Source: Spirogloea muscicola
Taxonomy: Eukaryota > Streptophyta > Zygnematophyceae > Spirogloeales > Spirogloeaceae
Length of the DNA stretch: 51,336 nt
Reading direction: 5' to 3'
NCBI GenBank assembly: GCA_009602725.1
Contig: WELB01000250.1
Coordinates: 42,016 to 93,351 of the forward strand
The notes beneath the pieces were generated by a model that was not told where the DNA came from, searched no databases, and saw only the letters and a program-made list of their open reading frames with translations. Of the stretch, positions 1 to 12,890 are shown piece by piece. Each line of letters opens with the position of its first letter. Position 1 is the stretch's first letter. Made by a program: the position numbers and the translations under genes.

Positions 1-2235
1 AACGGTGGAGGCGGCGGCGGCCCCGCCGGCGTCCAGGTCCTGAGGGACCGGTCCAACGCCCCGCCGGCTGCCTCCGGCCCCGGACGCCGCCGCCGTCGGC
101 AGTCTCCGGCAAAGGCCACCTCGGCCAAGGCAGCGGCGGCGGCCGAGAGCACCGGCAGCGGCGCCGTGGTGTCGGCGGCCTCCACGGCAGCCGGATGCCA
201 CCTGTCTGCGGCGGGAGGGGGGAGGGAGGCGGAGGCGAGCGGCGGCAATGCCGGCGGCTGCGGCAGCCCGCGGCCTGCCGGCGGCGATGCCCGGGCCGCC
301 ATCCAGGACCTCAGCGCCGCGCTCGCACAGGAGGCAAGCAGCCGCCCGGCCTCCATATCGCCCCACATAATAATGAGAGTCCTAAAGTGATATTCATGTC
401 GCACATTAAAGAAGAAGAGACTGACTACCCATAATCGGTGACAGAATTCTCTACTCATATGGTAGAAGGATGCAAGTAACTGTACATTGCGGAGACTTAG
501 TAGAAGCCAAAGAAGGTATACAAGACATTGTTAAGAAAACAATGTTAAAAGAGAGACTAAGATCACAAACTTAACTCTCAATGCGTGGAGCCGAGCGCCG
601 AGCAGGTCGCGGACGCCCAGCACGTGGCTGCTGCTGCTGAGTCCCCCGCGGCGGCGGCGGCGGCGGCGGTCCTGCCGGAGGACCCAGCTCTGGCGCTGCT
701 GCGTGCAGAGGCTGCCGGCGCGGCAGCCGCCATCACCAAGGTCCTGGCGGCGGTGCGTTCCCCTCTCTCCTCTGCCCATCAGCTTGGCTCGGCAGCAGCC
801 GGCAGCTTGGCGCTGACCGGCAGGATGGCACTGGACGGGTGCTGCGGCGACGGCAGCGGCAGGATCAGAAGCTGCTCACACCGCCGACTGTCGGCAGAGG
901 CGCAGAGCCCGTCGTCGCCGCCGCGGCAGGGGCCACCCTGCATGCAGCGGCGGTAGAGGCGGCGGAGCGGCTGACGGCGTTGCAGGCGACCGCTGCCGGT
1001 GCCGGGTTATGTCCTGCCATGTGCACGTCACCATGGCGCCTGGAGGCCTGTGGCGGCTCCCTGGCGCTGCCGCCGTCGCCTTTGGCTGCAGCACCGGCAG
1101 CGGCGGCGGCAGCAGCGCGCCACGACACTGCGCTGGCGGCCTTCTACTTGCTCTCGCCGCCGCCGTCGTCCTCGTCAGCAGCGGCAGGCCACTCCTCAGC
1201 CAGCTGCCGGCCATCCTCGCCAGCGTCCGTGACGGCAGCAGCTGCAGCATCGCCGCCCGACACAGAGCTGGAGGGTATTCTGCGGCGCATCTCCTGGCCG
1301 CCAGCGCTGGCGGTTGCTACCACGCCGCCGTCCCATCCCACCTTGCTGGCAACGGAGCTGGCCGTGGCGCTGACGGCCGTGACGGCGCGGGCGAGCCTCA
1401 GTGACGCCATGCGCAGAGCTGTGGACAGCCTCCTTGGCCCCGTGGGGGCATCGCCGCCACCGGCAGTGGAGGCGCCGCAGGGCAGCGGGGCACCGGTGGC
1501 GGCAGCAGCGTGGCCCGTCCTCTCAGAGCACCTTGCCGAGGATCTCATCACTAGCCTCGAGGCAGCCGCGGCCAAGGTATTGGCAGCATCGCAATATTGG
1601 GACTGCAATTAGCAGTTTGGGTCTGGGATGTTTGTTTGTTGGCAAGAGCTTAGGCTCCTTCCGGCATGCCAGGAACGATGTCTTAGGCACTTTAGGAATA
1701 TCAGACTGTGCATGTCAAGGTGGTCATCATTGGGCGGCACTCATTAGCTTGTTCCAAGTTCTAAACGATTTCTTTCTTATGGTCTGCCAGGTGGCGGCAT
1801 TGGAGGAGGAGGTTGGCGTGTTGCGACTGCGCTTGGTGGCAGCTGATGGCAAATCGACAACGACAGCAACAGCGCACAAGGTACTCTTCAAAGCACTGGC
1901 AGCTGCGGCAGGTAATCTGTCAAAGACTTCGCTACGGTCTCCAGCAGCAATGCTTTGCTTATGCAAGCGCATCAACCTGAGGTGTGCAGTCTCCCATACT
2001 GGCTGGGCTTCAGCAGCAGCCATTACCACCAGGCGAGGAGCAGCCAGAGTGCCGCATTGATGTCAGGCGTGCGTATGTTAGTGGAGACGCCAGTACCGAC
2101 TTCACGATACACGAGAATGGCGCCTTTTCGGAGAGCAGCTCGCCGGAGGCAGTCCTTCGGGGCCTTGACTGGAGCCTCCCCACCACGCCATCGCCGCTGC
2201 AGGCTCGAGCAGCCACCGTCCATGCAACAGTGTGA
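1..2235 (+). CDS. Hypothetical Ala/Pro-rich protein, 5' truncated by window edge
   Basis: I do not recognise this gene. The frame is open from base 1 and the model is built from splice signals. Suggested exons are 1-333, 591-752, 824-1576, 1791-1880 and a last exon from about 2035 to 2235. The first four join in phase 0. The first intron would start with GC (GAG|GCAAGC). The last junction is uncertain: the acceptor that keeps the best-looking terminal frame (containing DVRRAYVSGDAST, stop at 2233-2235) is a weak AG near 2039. The product is very rich in Ala, Gly, Pro and Ser. A short stretch in the 1791-1880 exon (LEEEVGVLRLRL) looks like coiled coil. No catalytic motif is visible. The 1-1600 segment is a GC-rich island like those at other gene starts here, so the true start is probably not far upstream. 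The opposite strand is also open because of base composition, so strand choice rests on splice phase and the coiled-coil exon. Confidence 0.35.
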
Positions 2236-2887
2236 TACACACACTGCCGAGACTGCGCTGCAGCTGTGGCTAGCGCTGTATAAGATAGCGGCCAGCCATC
2301 CCGGACCGGCCCGGCTGCAGTAGGAGCTGCCACAACACTATCTGGATAGAGTTCCATAGCAACTGCCTGTGCCACATTGTAGATGCTTCATCCAGGTTGC
2401 GGCCGCATAGGCTTTACTCCAGGAGGCGGGAGGAGCTGCCTGGAAGCAGGCCTCCTGCCAAAACCCAGACTACCAGAGACCCCACCGTGGAAAACAATCA
2501 ATGCTGCCCTGTGCAGTACGACCAGGCTCATGGAGTGGGGTTTGAGTGGAGGGAGGGGCCTTGTGGCCATGCTGGTGACTGATGTCTTATATACAGGGGC
2601 GCCAGGGAGGCCTGGCGGCTGCCTGCACCATTTCGGGCTGCTGCCCTTGCAGTGTGCCGGCTGGCACTGACCTTGGGACAAGCTGGGGTGGCAAGCAATG
2701 GCAATTGTCAAGTGGGGACCAGGCGCCTGATGCCGAATCTCTGAGCGAGCTCAACAGGTAGACACCTATGGTGCCGGCGGCACCGAGACGGCCGTATATC
2801 TACATTGCATGGAGGGCAGGGAGGAAGAGGGGAGTGAGGGAAGGAGGTGAGGAGAGAGGCGCAGGAGCGCCACCCCATGCGGTACCC
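2236..2887. other. Intergenic, convergent 3' flanks; no gene seen
   Basis: Lies between the end of the hypothetical gene on + and the stop codon of the Yippee-like gene on -. Short open frames on both strands have no family resemblance and no consistent splice structure. Probably the two 3' untranslated regions. Confidence 0.4.
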
Positions 2888-3868
2888 TCACCAATTCTCT
2901 TTCATGATACGCTTCTTCTCGAGAATGAATTTGCCCTCCTTGTACTTTTGCGTCTCCTCGTACGCCTTCTCGTACTTCCATCCCAGCACCTCCTGGCACT
3001 GCGAGCAGTAGATGTCGGCGACGGTGTGGAGGCCGGTCATGAGCAGGCGGTCTTCCTTGGGCCCCACCTGCACATTGACCACGTTGGAGACGAGGAACGC
3101 ACGGCCATGCCGCCCCTGCCAACCGACCGGCATGACCACAATGAGAACCGTCAGTGGGCCTTCTGCTTCATTCCTGCACGGTTCAAGCGACACAGTGGTG
3201 CCGGCAAGGTCAGAGTGGCACATATTGGGGTGGAGGGCGGCCTGCGACCACGGCGCTAGGCGCACGAACCAATGCCGATATCATCTGTAATGGGATTGCT
3301 GATGTCCCGGCCAGTGGTGGCCTGCTGCTGTGAGCCCTGGTGACCTCTATCCGACTCGGACGGTCATCAGGCGTGTGCCAGGGCAGGGACGACAGGACAG
3401 ACGAGCGGAGACGACGTGCCGCCAGACACGCGCTCCTGCGGCCGCCGCCGTCATGGTGAGCGGCAGCGCAGACCCCCGCGGCCGCAGCAGAAGGGCCCGA
3501 GTGGGAGGCAGCGGCAGGAGCGTCCGCTGTGGCCCTTTTAGAGCTGAATTGGCAGAGGCGCTCGTCGCTGACTGGTCCTCGAGCGGCGGCGCCAGCGGCG
3601 GCCCACGATGTGACATGCACCGACGACGACGGCGGCGGCGACGGCAATTGTGGGCTGGCGACGGCGCGGGAGGCGGCCCGGCTTGTGAAGCGAAGGCGCT
3701 TGGCGGCGGAGCGGCGAGAGCGCAAGGCCACGCAAGGCCATGGCGGCGGCGGCGGCGGACCTGGAAGTACTTGGAGATGATCTCGTCGTGGTCCGCGTTG
3801 GGGCTGCGGCAGTTGCTGCAGCTGTAGATGCGGGACCCGGAGAGGTACTGCAGGAACAGGCGCCCCAT
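2888..3868 (-). CDS. YPEL: Yippee-like zinc-binding protein
   Basis: Two coding exons, 3868-3761 and 3115-2888, join in phase 0 across a 645-base GT-AG intron to give 111 aa. The start at 3868 gives MGRLF, the usual first residues of the family. An in-frame ATG at 3994 would add 42 Pro/Ala-rich residues and cannot be excluded. The Yippee zinc ligands are present with exact family spacing: Cys17-x2-Cys20, then 52 residues, then Cys73-x2-Cys76. The conserved blocks [30 protein letters not shown] and [17 protein letters not shown] are readable. Yippee proteins adopt a beta-tent fold with one zinc; the animal members act at centrosomes and in GID/CTLH ubiquitin-ligase-related complexes, while plant functions are poorly known. 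The first exon is about 75% GC, the second near 50%. Retroelement tails begin about 280 bases upstream of the start. Confidence 0.93.
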
Positions 3869-4129
3869 GGGCGCCGCCGCCGCCGCCGCCGCCGGGGGGC
3901 CCGCCGCGGAGCGCGGCGCGGGCGGCGCCGCCGAGCCCGGGCGCTCGGGACGTGGTGGGGGAGCGTGGCTTAGCTTCACGGGGCTCTGCGCCATGGGGTC
4001 CTCCAGCCCCCAGCCCCTCGGATTTCCTCCAGCGGGAGGAGATTCCTTAGGAAATGCCCCCCGCGTGGTGGCATCAGGGCTTGTCAGGCTTGTCAACACT
4101 GCCGTCCGGTATTCGGGCGTCACTTAGCG

Positions 4130-5720
4130 GCCTCTGCGTTTCTGACTCGTGGTTACTGAGCGGGTCAGCTTAGCGGCAGGTGATGTAAGTCTGTCGATAT
4201 GCTTGCCTTCAGATTTTCCTCTTGGGCTTTTAACCCGGCTTGGCCATTCAGGCCCTCTATCACTCAATACACACGCCATTCTCTTGCAGAGGCACCTCAC
4301 GCGAACGCCGTCGACAGTGTTGCACCAAATGTTGCATTGCATTGTGCCATTGGCGCGCAAAGACAGCTCTCAGTGGCGGCAACTAGTCGCTCTTCACGCC
4401 AACGGCGAACCTGACAGTCAGGCGGTGTCCAGCCCCTATCCTCAATGGGCGAGCCCTTTCTTCTCTTACGCCACAGTCTCAGGAGATCGTCGCGGGATGG
4501 GGGCCTAGACGTCATGCTCACACCGTTATTCGGTGTCACGTCTTCCCTTGTTGATTCCTTTTTCCATTGTCCATTCTTTTTGGGTTGGCTTTGCCAGCCC
4601 CTCTTCTCAATGGGCGAGCACCTTCTTTTTTAGGCTGGCCTCGCACAGCCAATCCTTTTGCGCTTAAGGAAGAAAGAAGTGGCACTCCCAATGGGGGCAA
4701 GGGCTGCGAAAAACCAGCCCGAGAGAAAGACGCTTCTGGTAGAGGGCGATGGCTGTTGTTTTTAAGCCAGCCAGCCCAGAATATAGTTCGACAAAGTTCG
4801 AGGTCATTTAAGGAGCTGTCTCTTCCATTGGGACCCTGAAATCCAGCTGATGGGTCGTAGTGATCAGGCTCGACCACCTCACGCAAGCTGGCGCGTGGCA
4901 CACTCTCGATGCCCACAGTGGCCGGCGCTAATGGAAGCCAAGCTACTGAACAGGCTTAGACGAGTCCACTTCACACCGTCGATCACAGGGCCTCTTTGCA
5001 TCGTGACGGCTGGTCTTATCGACTCATGGGGCGTTAGCGAGTGTTAGCTGCTGTTTCAAAAGGCCAATCAGGTGGCCCCGCAGGCGGGCCCCACGCCTGC
5101 CGGATGAGGCAACACGTGGCACCACGTCGGGCGCCGCTCGCCGCACGAGGCCTCCTCTTCCGGGTGACTTGATTGGTTGCCAGGCCGCCAGGTCGATAAA
5201 AATGAGCCCACGTGTGAACACGGACCTTTGTCAGGCCAATCAGGGCGGCGGGTAAGGGGGCCATCGTGGAGGCAAATTGAGGGGATTTGGGAATTCCGCT
5301 CTTGCCGTGAGCCTTCTGGCCAACAGAATCCGAGATGCCGGGCAACGCTGGGCCGTCGAAGCTCGGCATTGCCGGGCAGCCTCTCGCCAGGCCACATGGT
5401 TCCGGGTCCCAATAGAAGAAAGTGCTCGCCCATTGAGGACCCAATAGCCTTTTCCAGTCTCTGCTCAACGGAAGAAAGTGGCTCTGCCAATTCTGGGAGT
5501 GCCACTTTCTCTGCCAATGGGGGCGAGGGCTCTGAAAAAGCCAGCCGAGTTGACTGGGTCCGACAGAAATTGCTCGGCCGTAGGTCCGAAAGGGGCCGAA
5601 AAAGAAAAGCGCGGCCGAAATGACTGGTGGCTGGGAGAAGCCAGCTTAAAAGGAATGGACAAGGTCAAGAGGACCCGAATGGCGCAGAAAGCAGGGGACT
5701 AAGTGCTAAGACGAGAAAAA
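4130..5720. repeat. Cluster of retroelement 3'-tail fragments in both orientations
   Basis: Non-coding mosaic made of pieces that recur elsewhere in the window. The stretch from about 4150 (GAGCGGGTCAGCTTAGC) recurs at 19190. The segment around 4573-4630 carries the hairpin unit followed by TCTCAATGGGCGAGCA, as at 20990-21035. In the opposite orientation, 4660-4730 and 5474-5550 carry the GTGGCACTCCCAATGGGGGC-type version. 5405-5440 has the reverse complement of the GGGCGAGCA block. No intact reading frame or gene is visible; 4780-5400 is unique sequence I cannot assign. Confidence 0.7.
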
Positions 5721-7618
5721 GCGGTTGCTCGTGTTCTCGCACGAGAACAGACTCTTTCCAGTTGTGGGCGATGGTCCACGAATCGACTTGTTCAATAGTG
5801 GGCCTGCTAGTTTAAGACATACTGTAGCGACACGCAGGTAGGAGCTGAATGCGTTCTTGTTAGATCAGAGGGCTGGGAGGTTATAGGGGCAACCCGCCAC
5901 ACCCTGTAGCGCCGCCACTAGGCAGCATCTCCACCTCCTGGGCACACGCCGCAGACTTGCCTCAATCTGGTAGCCACCACGGTCTCCACAGCGAGCCGGC
6001 AGCTTGCCGTGCCACAGCAGCTTGCTGGAGAAGGCAGCAGCAGGGCTGCGCTTCTCTCAGAGCTCCACTGACTCCGACCTCGCCGTCAGCTCTCTGCTCC
6101 ACAGCTCTGGTGCTTCTCCATGCCACCCTCCCTCCAAGGTGCATGGGGATCGCCCCAAGGCCCGCCCTGTGAGAAGTGTGCCCAACGAGGGATAGCCAGC
6201 ATGCTGCCGGGGGCGTCTCACATTCAGGTTTAACTCTAAACCCTAAAGGCTGAGCATGCCGCCAGACATGCACAAGCGCTGAGCATGCCGGGAGCATGCG
6301 AGGCCACCTGGACGAGCCTGGACGGAACAGAATGGAATGACAGCGGCACAAGTGTCAGGGCGGCACGTACCACACGGCACGAGGCTAGTGGCCATATCAT
6401 CTGGTAAGTTTGGGCCGACTTGCCCACAACTATCTGAACACCATGTAGTATAAGCAATAAGAGCACTCTTTGGCACTGACAGATAGTGGTGACATTACAT
6501 GTACAATCACCTATACGATTGACAGATGACAACTCCAAGCGGGGTCGCTGTGTGCATTCATACGTCCAGTACCATGGCCTGAACAATGGCCTTGCATAGG
6601 TAGCAAGGTACTTCGCAACATAACTAACCTCCTCCTGCAAAAGTCATCACATAAGTTGGTGTAAAGGTTGGCGCAATGAAGAGCCATGACCTTTGCCCTT
6701 CACCAAAGGCAATACACAGGCATCCCCAGACGTTCGAAACCTCGAAGGAGACTAAGCACAGCTCAAATGCATGCCTACACACCTATACTTGTTGACAAGG
6801 TTAAGCATTTGACCATAAGCATTGCACCAGTCCAGCCAACGTATCACCAGTCATAAGAGGTCGCAGAGAGGAAGGCAAAGTCGTCACAACATACGGCCAA
6901 TGGTCTAGACGTGACTGCATATGAGAATACATACTCTTACAGGGAGCTTGGTTGCAGACAGGTTGCAGATCGATCACACGTGATAGCACATGGAAATTGA
7001 AGGTGGTGTATGGTTGACTATGTGCAAAACGTATGCTGCCTTTGCGCGCCCCACCCCTCTGCAGGACAAGCCATATACAAATGCATCATGGAGAGCCTTA
7101 GACAAAGTCTCAATGAATTTCAAAAATGTGGTCGAAGATTGGCGCATAAGCTATCATTGCACATGCTTGTTGATTGAAAGCCGAGCATGTCAGAGATCAC
7201 AGATGGCAGCGACCTCAGCTTGAGTTTCCCTAATATGGAGGCTTACCGACAGGCAAGTAAGCCGAGGAAGGGTTTCTAGTGGGCAGCCGCTTTCATAGCC
7301 AGGGCATCAGACTGAGTCAGGCAGACCCAATCAACTGCAATCACCATCAAGTAAGACAGAACGTGAAGGACCAAGTTTCCAGATGACATCACAACATGAC
7401 ATGCACATCATATTCTTTCGATTAAAAAGCCCATACTAACAGTCTCAGAGGTCAAAACAGCCCTTCCCACAACATGGCTGCCTTCTGACTTGTGGTGGCC
7501 AAACGAAGGAGTCGAACCTGGGTAGCACCGCCTCATCAAACACATGACCAGCTTGAAAGTTCATCAAGAATGACCATGTTGCTGAAAGGTAACTTCGTTG
7601 CAACATCGTCAATGAAGA
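5721..7618. other. Gene-poor stretch, 3' flank of the SIZ1 gene
   Basis: No open frame with family resemblance on either strand. A 13-base unit GCTGAGCATGCCG occurs twice (about 6249 and 6281). AT content rises toward 7618, consistent with the 3' untranslated region of the adjacent minus-strand SIZ1 gene. I see nothing else supportable here. Confidence 0.4.
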
Positions 7619-10600
7619 TCACTCATCGCTCTCTGAGTCCGGCTGTGGTACAAATCGTCGATGATGAGTCCGAGGTGGTAGGGCAACTTCTTGTAGGACG
7701 TTCGTTTGATAAGGCTTCCCACTCATTGCCATCAACATGCTTGCTACACAGGACCACAAGGAGAAGTATATTATGTTCTACGAAATACATAGCCCTCCAA
7801 CAGACTTGTTTTTATGGAAAAAGTCATGCCCTTGCAAACAATACATTCAATTGCTATGACTATATGCAAAAGCTTATACCCAATTCATGCAGGTAGCATA
7901 AGTAGCTCACCAGTACTCTCAAGCGCTTCCTGAGGTGGCTCCAGCTGCTGTTGTGTATCTTCATCATATGAATGATCGCTGCTACCAGGAGCACTGCTGT
8001 CAGGCAAAGTTGCCTCATAGTTTGCATACCAGAAATCCTGGGCATGCCTGTTTTGGGCGGCATTGAATTGCTGCTCGTGAGATTCAGCAACATCCAACCA
8101 TTCGTTTGGTGGTGTGACGTGATTGTCTGTGGTCGTCTCATGAGCAGCATGTGTGGCTTCATGAGATTCTCTTTGGCCCCAATTCGAAGATGATTCTTGC
8201 TCTCTGTCCGCATGCTCTCTCCTCCTTGCTTGATCTGAAGCTAGCACATCAATGGCTTCTTCATCGCTGTCACTCAGCAAGATGAGTGAGGCTTCTGCAC
8301 CGGTGCCAATCGGTTCTGCATTTCCTCCATTGACTGTTGGTGGGTACCTCTCTGCTTCATCCATCTCGTAAGGAGTTACCTCAACAGCGCTGTTCCCATG
8401 GCCAACATGGCTCCCATTCAAAGCACTCGTGATGGCGGCCCACGAACCATCAGATGACCGTCGAAGTCCCAAACGAAGGGGTTGTTGCAGCTCTTGTTGC
8501 TCAACCTTCACATTCACGCGCGAAGCTCTGTGAGAGACATCATAGCCATTTTCAAGAGGTTGCTGTTGTGGGAAGGTATCATGGTCGATGCCTCCATCCA
8601 AAGAGCGCCACTTTTCTTGTGATCCTGAAGGTCCTTCTATGAGCGGTCTCCATGACCCATCCGCTTTCATCTCTACATCTGTAACCTCCTCAGGGTAGTC
8701 CTTCATCTGCAGGCCCAGTGTGATACTCTCAGAGATGGGAATTGGAAACAGTGTTGTAGGAATTAGGTACAAAAATCTCTACCGCAGTTCACAAATGTCA
8801 GAAGGCAGGACATACCAAAGTTGTGATGCGATTGAAGCAAGGGTCGATGATGAGGTGCTGCAAGCTGTAGTTGTGCAAGCAGATAGGACATTGCCACTGC
8901 ACAAGGAAGCATGCATAGATTATCAGTGCAATGCATAGCTACATGGCAAGTGGATCTATTTTTGTCGATAGCTATGCGGAATGTTTTTGTCAACAACACA
9001 AGATAATATAGATGAAGCAGCACAAGCAGAATAAGGCATGAGGAGACTTGAAGACCTTGCGGGCCCTTTGGTTTATTGAAACAAGCGTGTGCAAGTCAAA
9101 GCAACCCAAATGGAGACAAGGTCGAAAACGGCCAGCGACTTTGATTCGCGATCCACTCATCTGTGCTCCAAGAGGATGAACATGCAATTCTTTACTGAAA
9201 TCAGTCGAACATGTAAGAAGCAAAAATGGGTCACAGCACCAGCCAAAGAGTATGATGCCTTCTGATTATATCACATGTAAGCAACCAGCCGATGCACATG
9301 CCTCCTGAATAACCATACCGGGCAGCGGAGTGAGACGACGACTTTGTCAGACACAACTTCTACATCACTGTCGCTGCCGTCTCCATTGCCATTCTCGCTT
9401 GGTCCCATCCCCAGACATCGGCGTATTCGAGCAAGTGCAGAGAGAATATGTTCTCCATCTTCCTCCCTGGGTATCTGATCTAGGACCTGGAAGCATGAAG
9501 ATGACACCAGCATTCAACATGATGCACCAGCATTCAATGATGCTTAAACAGCAACAACAGAACACAAGCAACACAAGAGTATCATACGGTGACCTGCTCG
9601 AACGACAGCCGTTGGATGATTCGCACGCCAATGCAGAAGGGCCTTGCGTCATAAGCAGACATAGACAAGCGATTGGTCCCCTCACGAGTAACTGCTGTGA
9701 CCTGTTCCGAAACCATGTCCAGCATCGGTCAGTTTCGCTTAGGAGAACAAAGTCCCTGCACCATGTGAGCAATAAGTACCGCCGTATTGGCTAACATCCA
9801 ACAACTCCAGCAGTGTCTGCAGCGACTGCACTTACCGAGGGTCCTTCGTCTCTTCCATTGATGCCTAAGAGTTGCTGCCCAGGTCGGCTGGTAACACGAA
9901 CTGGCATGCCTGTCAACCATGCCAAGCAAGAGTTGCAGCATCCCTGATACAGAGCTTGCTGACATTGACAACAATATGGCGTCAAGTAGCACCAGACTGC
10001 AATGCTTATGTAGTGCTCTGACACCAGAAACATTCAAAGGCTATGTTGTGTGCATGTTGTATGCAAGTACTTGCAAGAAGGTAAGTCCACAATTATTCGT
10101 ACATACCGTTCAATCGGAGGTCAGCATATGCAGGCCAGTGCATCCGCAAGGGGACTGGGTCGTTGAGTAGAGCACACCAGACCTGCTTCGCAGTATCTTT
10201 GTCAGCAAAGCCTTCAGGTTTGGTTGGCTACCACAGCTCAAGGACATGAAAGTATTGCAGCACACCTGAAGATCCCAAGAAGCATGATGCAGCTGGTCTC
10301 GTTGAGCTCTTGAGAGCACGAAGCCGCGCTCCACACTTTGAAGAGGTGTGCTCCTGTACTTAATGGGGAAATCAGCGACCCAATTGCAGACACCAGCCTT
10401 CCTAGTTTGATAGCTGCTGCATTGGTAGAGCCCAGCAGCCGTAGCCAATGGATCTATCACTACGGCGTACATCCGAGAAGGTGTTGCTGCTGCTTGTGTG
10501 ACCAATGAGGGTCAAATGATCTCTAGGATTCATCAACTTACCCATCAGCTTTGGCGGGCATGATGCGGAGCTTTAGGGGTTGCAGAGGATTGGCCTCAGT

Positions 10601-12267
10601 AACAGAGAACCTGATAGAAAGACAAGTCACTGGGCATTTGCATCATACGCAGCGACTAGATATGTAAAGGTCACGACATGAAGAAGTGCAGCCAACTGAG
10701 CTGAATGGACCAAAGTGCTCACGGATCCCCCTGACTTATTCGGCAGAGCTCGCAGAAGAAGGTGGAGGGCAAGTCCACGTGAGCTTCCTCTGCGGGCTTC
10801 AAGGGGGCCAGCACACAGCTGACATGTTGCCAGACTCCACACTCTCCATCACACTGGACTTCCCGTGTGTTTTGCAATGTAAGCACGCAAATGCCGTGTC
10901 AGCTCATGATATTTGCATCGCTTGTGAGAGGACTGCATGCTCTGTTCAGCTTGCGACTTCTGCAAGAGACAGAAGGGCGCAGACAGGCGCTGCTGCTGCA
11001 AAAGCCTGGATAGAGCCGCACTGCTCGCAACTTGGGCGAAGGTGCAGTCAAATCTGCTGCACCGAGCAGGCCACGCATGGGCTTGGGAGATGCACGGTTG
11101 CTACAGGAAGTGCACGATTTACCTGGATCATCATTCCTATGTCGGCAGAGTTGCCACAAGGGCAGCGTATGACCCCGTCGCCAGTGGCTCTGTCCTTGGC
11201 CAACCTCCCAGGGCGAGCCGCAGAATTTTCCGCGCCGCTCATCTGCGGCCTGCCCTTCCCAGCAGGCTTGGGCTTGGTGCCAGCCTGCATGTTCCTGTGC
11301 CGATCACCGTGCATGCAGACCATTGGCTGTGACTACCCAACAAGCGAGCTGTATGATCACGGATTCGGGCTGTATGCAAGGTGGCTGGCCCTCACAGCGC
11401 GCTCCTTATGTCCAGCCTCAGAGCCTCATCAAGCTTGTAGTCAGGGACGCCCCGCAAGGCATACAGAACGGGCAGCGCAGAATTCTGAGAAGCGGCAAGA
11501 ATAGGAAAACCGGTTGCTAAAACGTCAGAATTGCTAATAATCCTCTGTCTGGCAGAGCCAACAAACCTGAAGACAGTGTGGACGACATCTGCGGCTTCTT
11601 CTCTGTTGTGGTACTCGCCGCGCACACGCTTGGTCGTCTTCGGGGCTGCCATCCCGTCCCACAAGTGCAGCGCACAGGCACGGCAAGCGCCAGTCAGTCG
11701 GCCACGCGCTCACGACTGGGAACTACACACCGCGTGCCCCCGGCCAGGCTAAGCGAGGCAAGGCCAGCGTGGCCACAGGTTGCCGATCCTGGATGGCACT
11801 CCAAAGCCCGCTGAGGATGGCACCTTGCAACGATGCCGGGAAAGGCACTGAAGTAGGCCGGCGTAGGTCTGCGAAGTAGGCCTGCAGGCGCTCCAGCAGT
11901 TGCTGGACGCGGAGGCGGTGAGACGGGCAGGAGACGGGGCGTCAGATGAGGAGCTGCCGCGGAGACGGCAGGCGGCCAGAGGGGGTCCAAGACGAGGAGC
12001 GGGCTCGGGGGATGGCATGCCAGACGAGGTTCCTCGTCTGGAGCTGACGACGCGTGCCTGCTTGTTGCCGTGGCGGGGCAGGCCGAGGTGCGCCAGCGCC
12101 TCCTTGAGCTCCTTGATCCGGAAGACGCGGATTTCGCGCTGCGCAGGCGGCGTGGCGCAGAGCGCGCGCTTCAGTGGTGAGGAGACGGAGGGCAGGCGGG
12201 CGCGAGCACGTCGCGGGGCGACGGATGGAGCGTGGGGGAGGCTCGGCACCGAGACGGAGTCATCCAT
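7619..12267 (-). CDS. SIZ1: SIZ1/PIAS-type SUMO E3 ligase
   Basis: Fifteen phase-consistent exons give 786 aa: 12267-12058, 11902-11824, 11645-11567, 11294-11123, 10853-10723, 10610-10542, 10353-10266, 10182-10107, 9909-9836, 9701-9594, 9486-9319, 9160-9056, 8896-8816, 8706-7911, 7743-7619. Domains in order: SAP DNA-binding motif (about 46-80, [15 protein letters not shown]); PHD finger with ligands C167/C169, C181, C185, H190, C193, C214, C217; PINIT (about 250-400); SP-RING (C417, C433, H435, C438, C456, C459); an acidic SUMO-interacting motif [10 protein letters not shown] at 621-630. The PHD finger before PINIT marks the plant SIZ1 type rather than the animal PIAS type. The family transfers SUMO from the E2 to nuclear targets. 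Start chosen at the ATG giving MDDSVSVP; the frame is open further upstream through GC-rich DNA. The first intron uses a GC donor. The last exon (40 aa, ending SESDE) rests on splice phase only. Confidence 0.95.
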
Positions 12268-12399
12268 GGAGGGCCGCGCGCGCGGGGGCGACGGCTCAGG
12301 GCGGCGCGGCGGCGGCGGCTGCCGCGGGCGGCGGCGCGGCGGCGCAGCGGCGAGGCATGGGGGGAGCTCGCGGCCCCGCAGACGGGCCGGCTGATTGGG

Positions 12400-12890
12400 A
12401 AAGGGCGCTTTTCCCAACGGTGGCAGTGGCTCCGGAAGGACCTCTTCCAACGGGGGGCGGCGATGGCCGGAAAGGCCACGGAGGCCGACCGAGACCGAGA
12501 GGGTTCGTCGTTTGAGAACGACGGCGACACGGCGAACTCCTTTGACCCGGGCGATGCGAAGCGAGCGTGGCGCGAAACGAGCCTCGCCCAGTGGCGCCCC
12601 ACCGCTTCTCCTCGTTCGCCGCGTCGCCCTCCAGCCCGCCCCACCCTTCTGAATTGGCCTCCCTTTCAATTTCATGCGCACCGCGCGCCTTCTCTCTGAC
12701 TTCCCATCAGTCAGTCTGGCCGCGCTTTCTGTTCTGACTTCCCATCAGTGACTCGGGGGTATTACTGAGAGGGCCCTGTTTGCGTAGTCTGTGGCTCCGC
12801 TACTGTGGTCATGAACACCCTCCGTATGCACCTGGCTAGCTTTCAAAGCCGCTCGTTTGGATAGCAGCAGCCGCATTCGTCCCTTCCTCG
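12400..12890 (+). repeat. Diverged dispersed repeat upstream of SIZ1
   Basis: The segment 12650-12890 is clearly related to 36680-36890. Both run from GGCCTCCCTTTCAATTTCAT and GCGCACCGCGC through GTGGCTCCGC and ATGCACCTGGCT to a GCAGC-CGCATTCGT block. The 45-base opening block also occurs near 20640, 21215 and, inverted, near 25550. It begins about 370 bases upstream of the SIZ1 start. The rest of the 12268-13393 intergenic region holds no recognisable gene. Confidence 0.75.

Noticed and set aside
4850-5047. 65-codon open frame on +
   Set aside because: No family resemblance, no splice support, and flanked by retroelement tails.
6235-6250. CCCTAAA resembling a telomere repeat
   Set aside because: A single heptamer without tandem copies.
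7495-7570. tRNA-like GGTTCGACTCC on the minus strand
   Set aside because: The T-loop resemblance is good but the T stem does not pair beyond three bases and no matching acceptor stem or anticodon arm is found upstream.
9365-9772. Long minus-strand frames inside the SIZ1 region and many GC-rich frames elsewhere (for example 876-1250, 3347-4123, 11749-12681, 35493-36134)
   Set aside because: They are read-throughs of introns or shadows in GC-rich DNA; the spliced models explain the conserved residues better.
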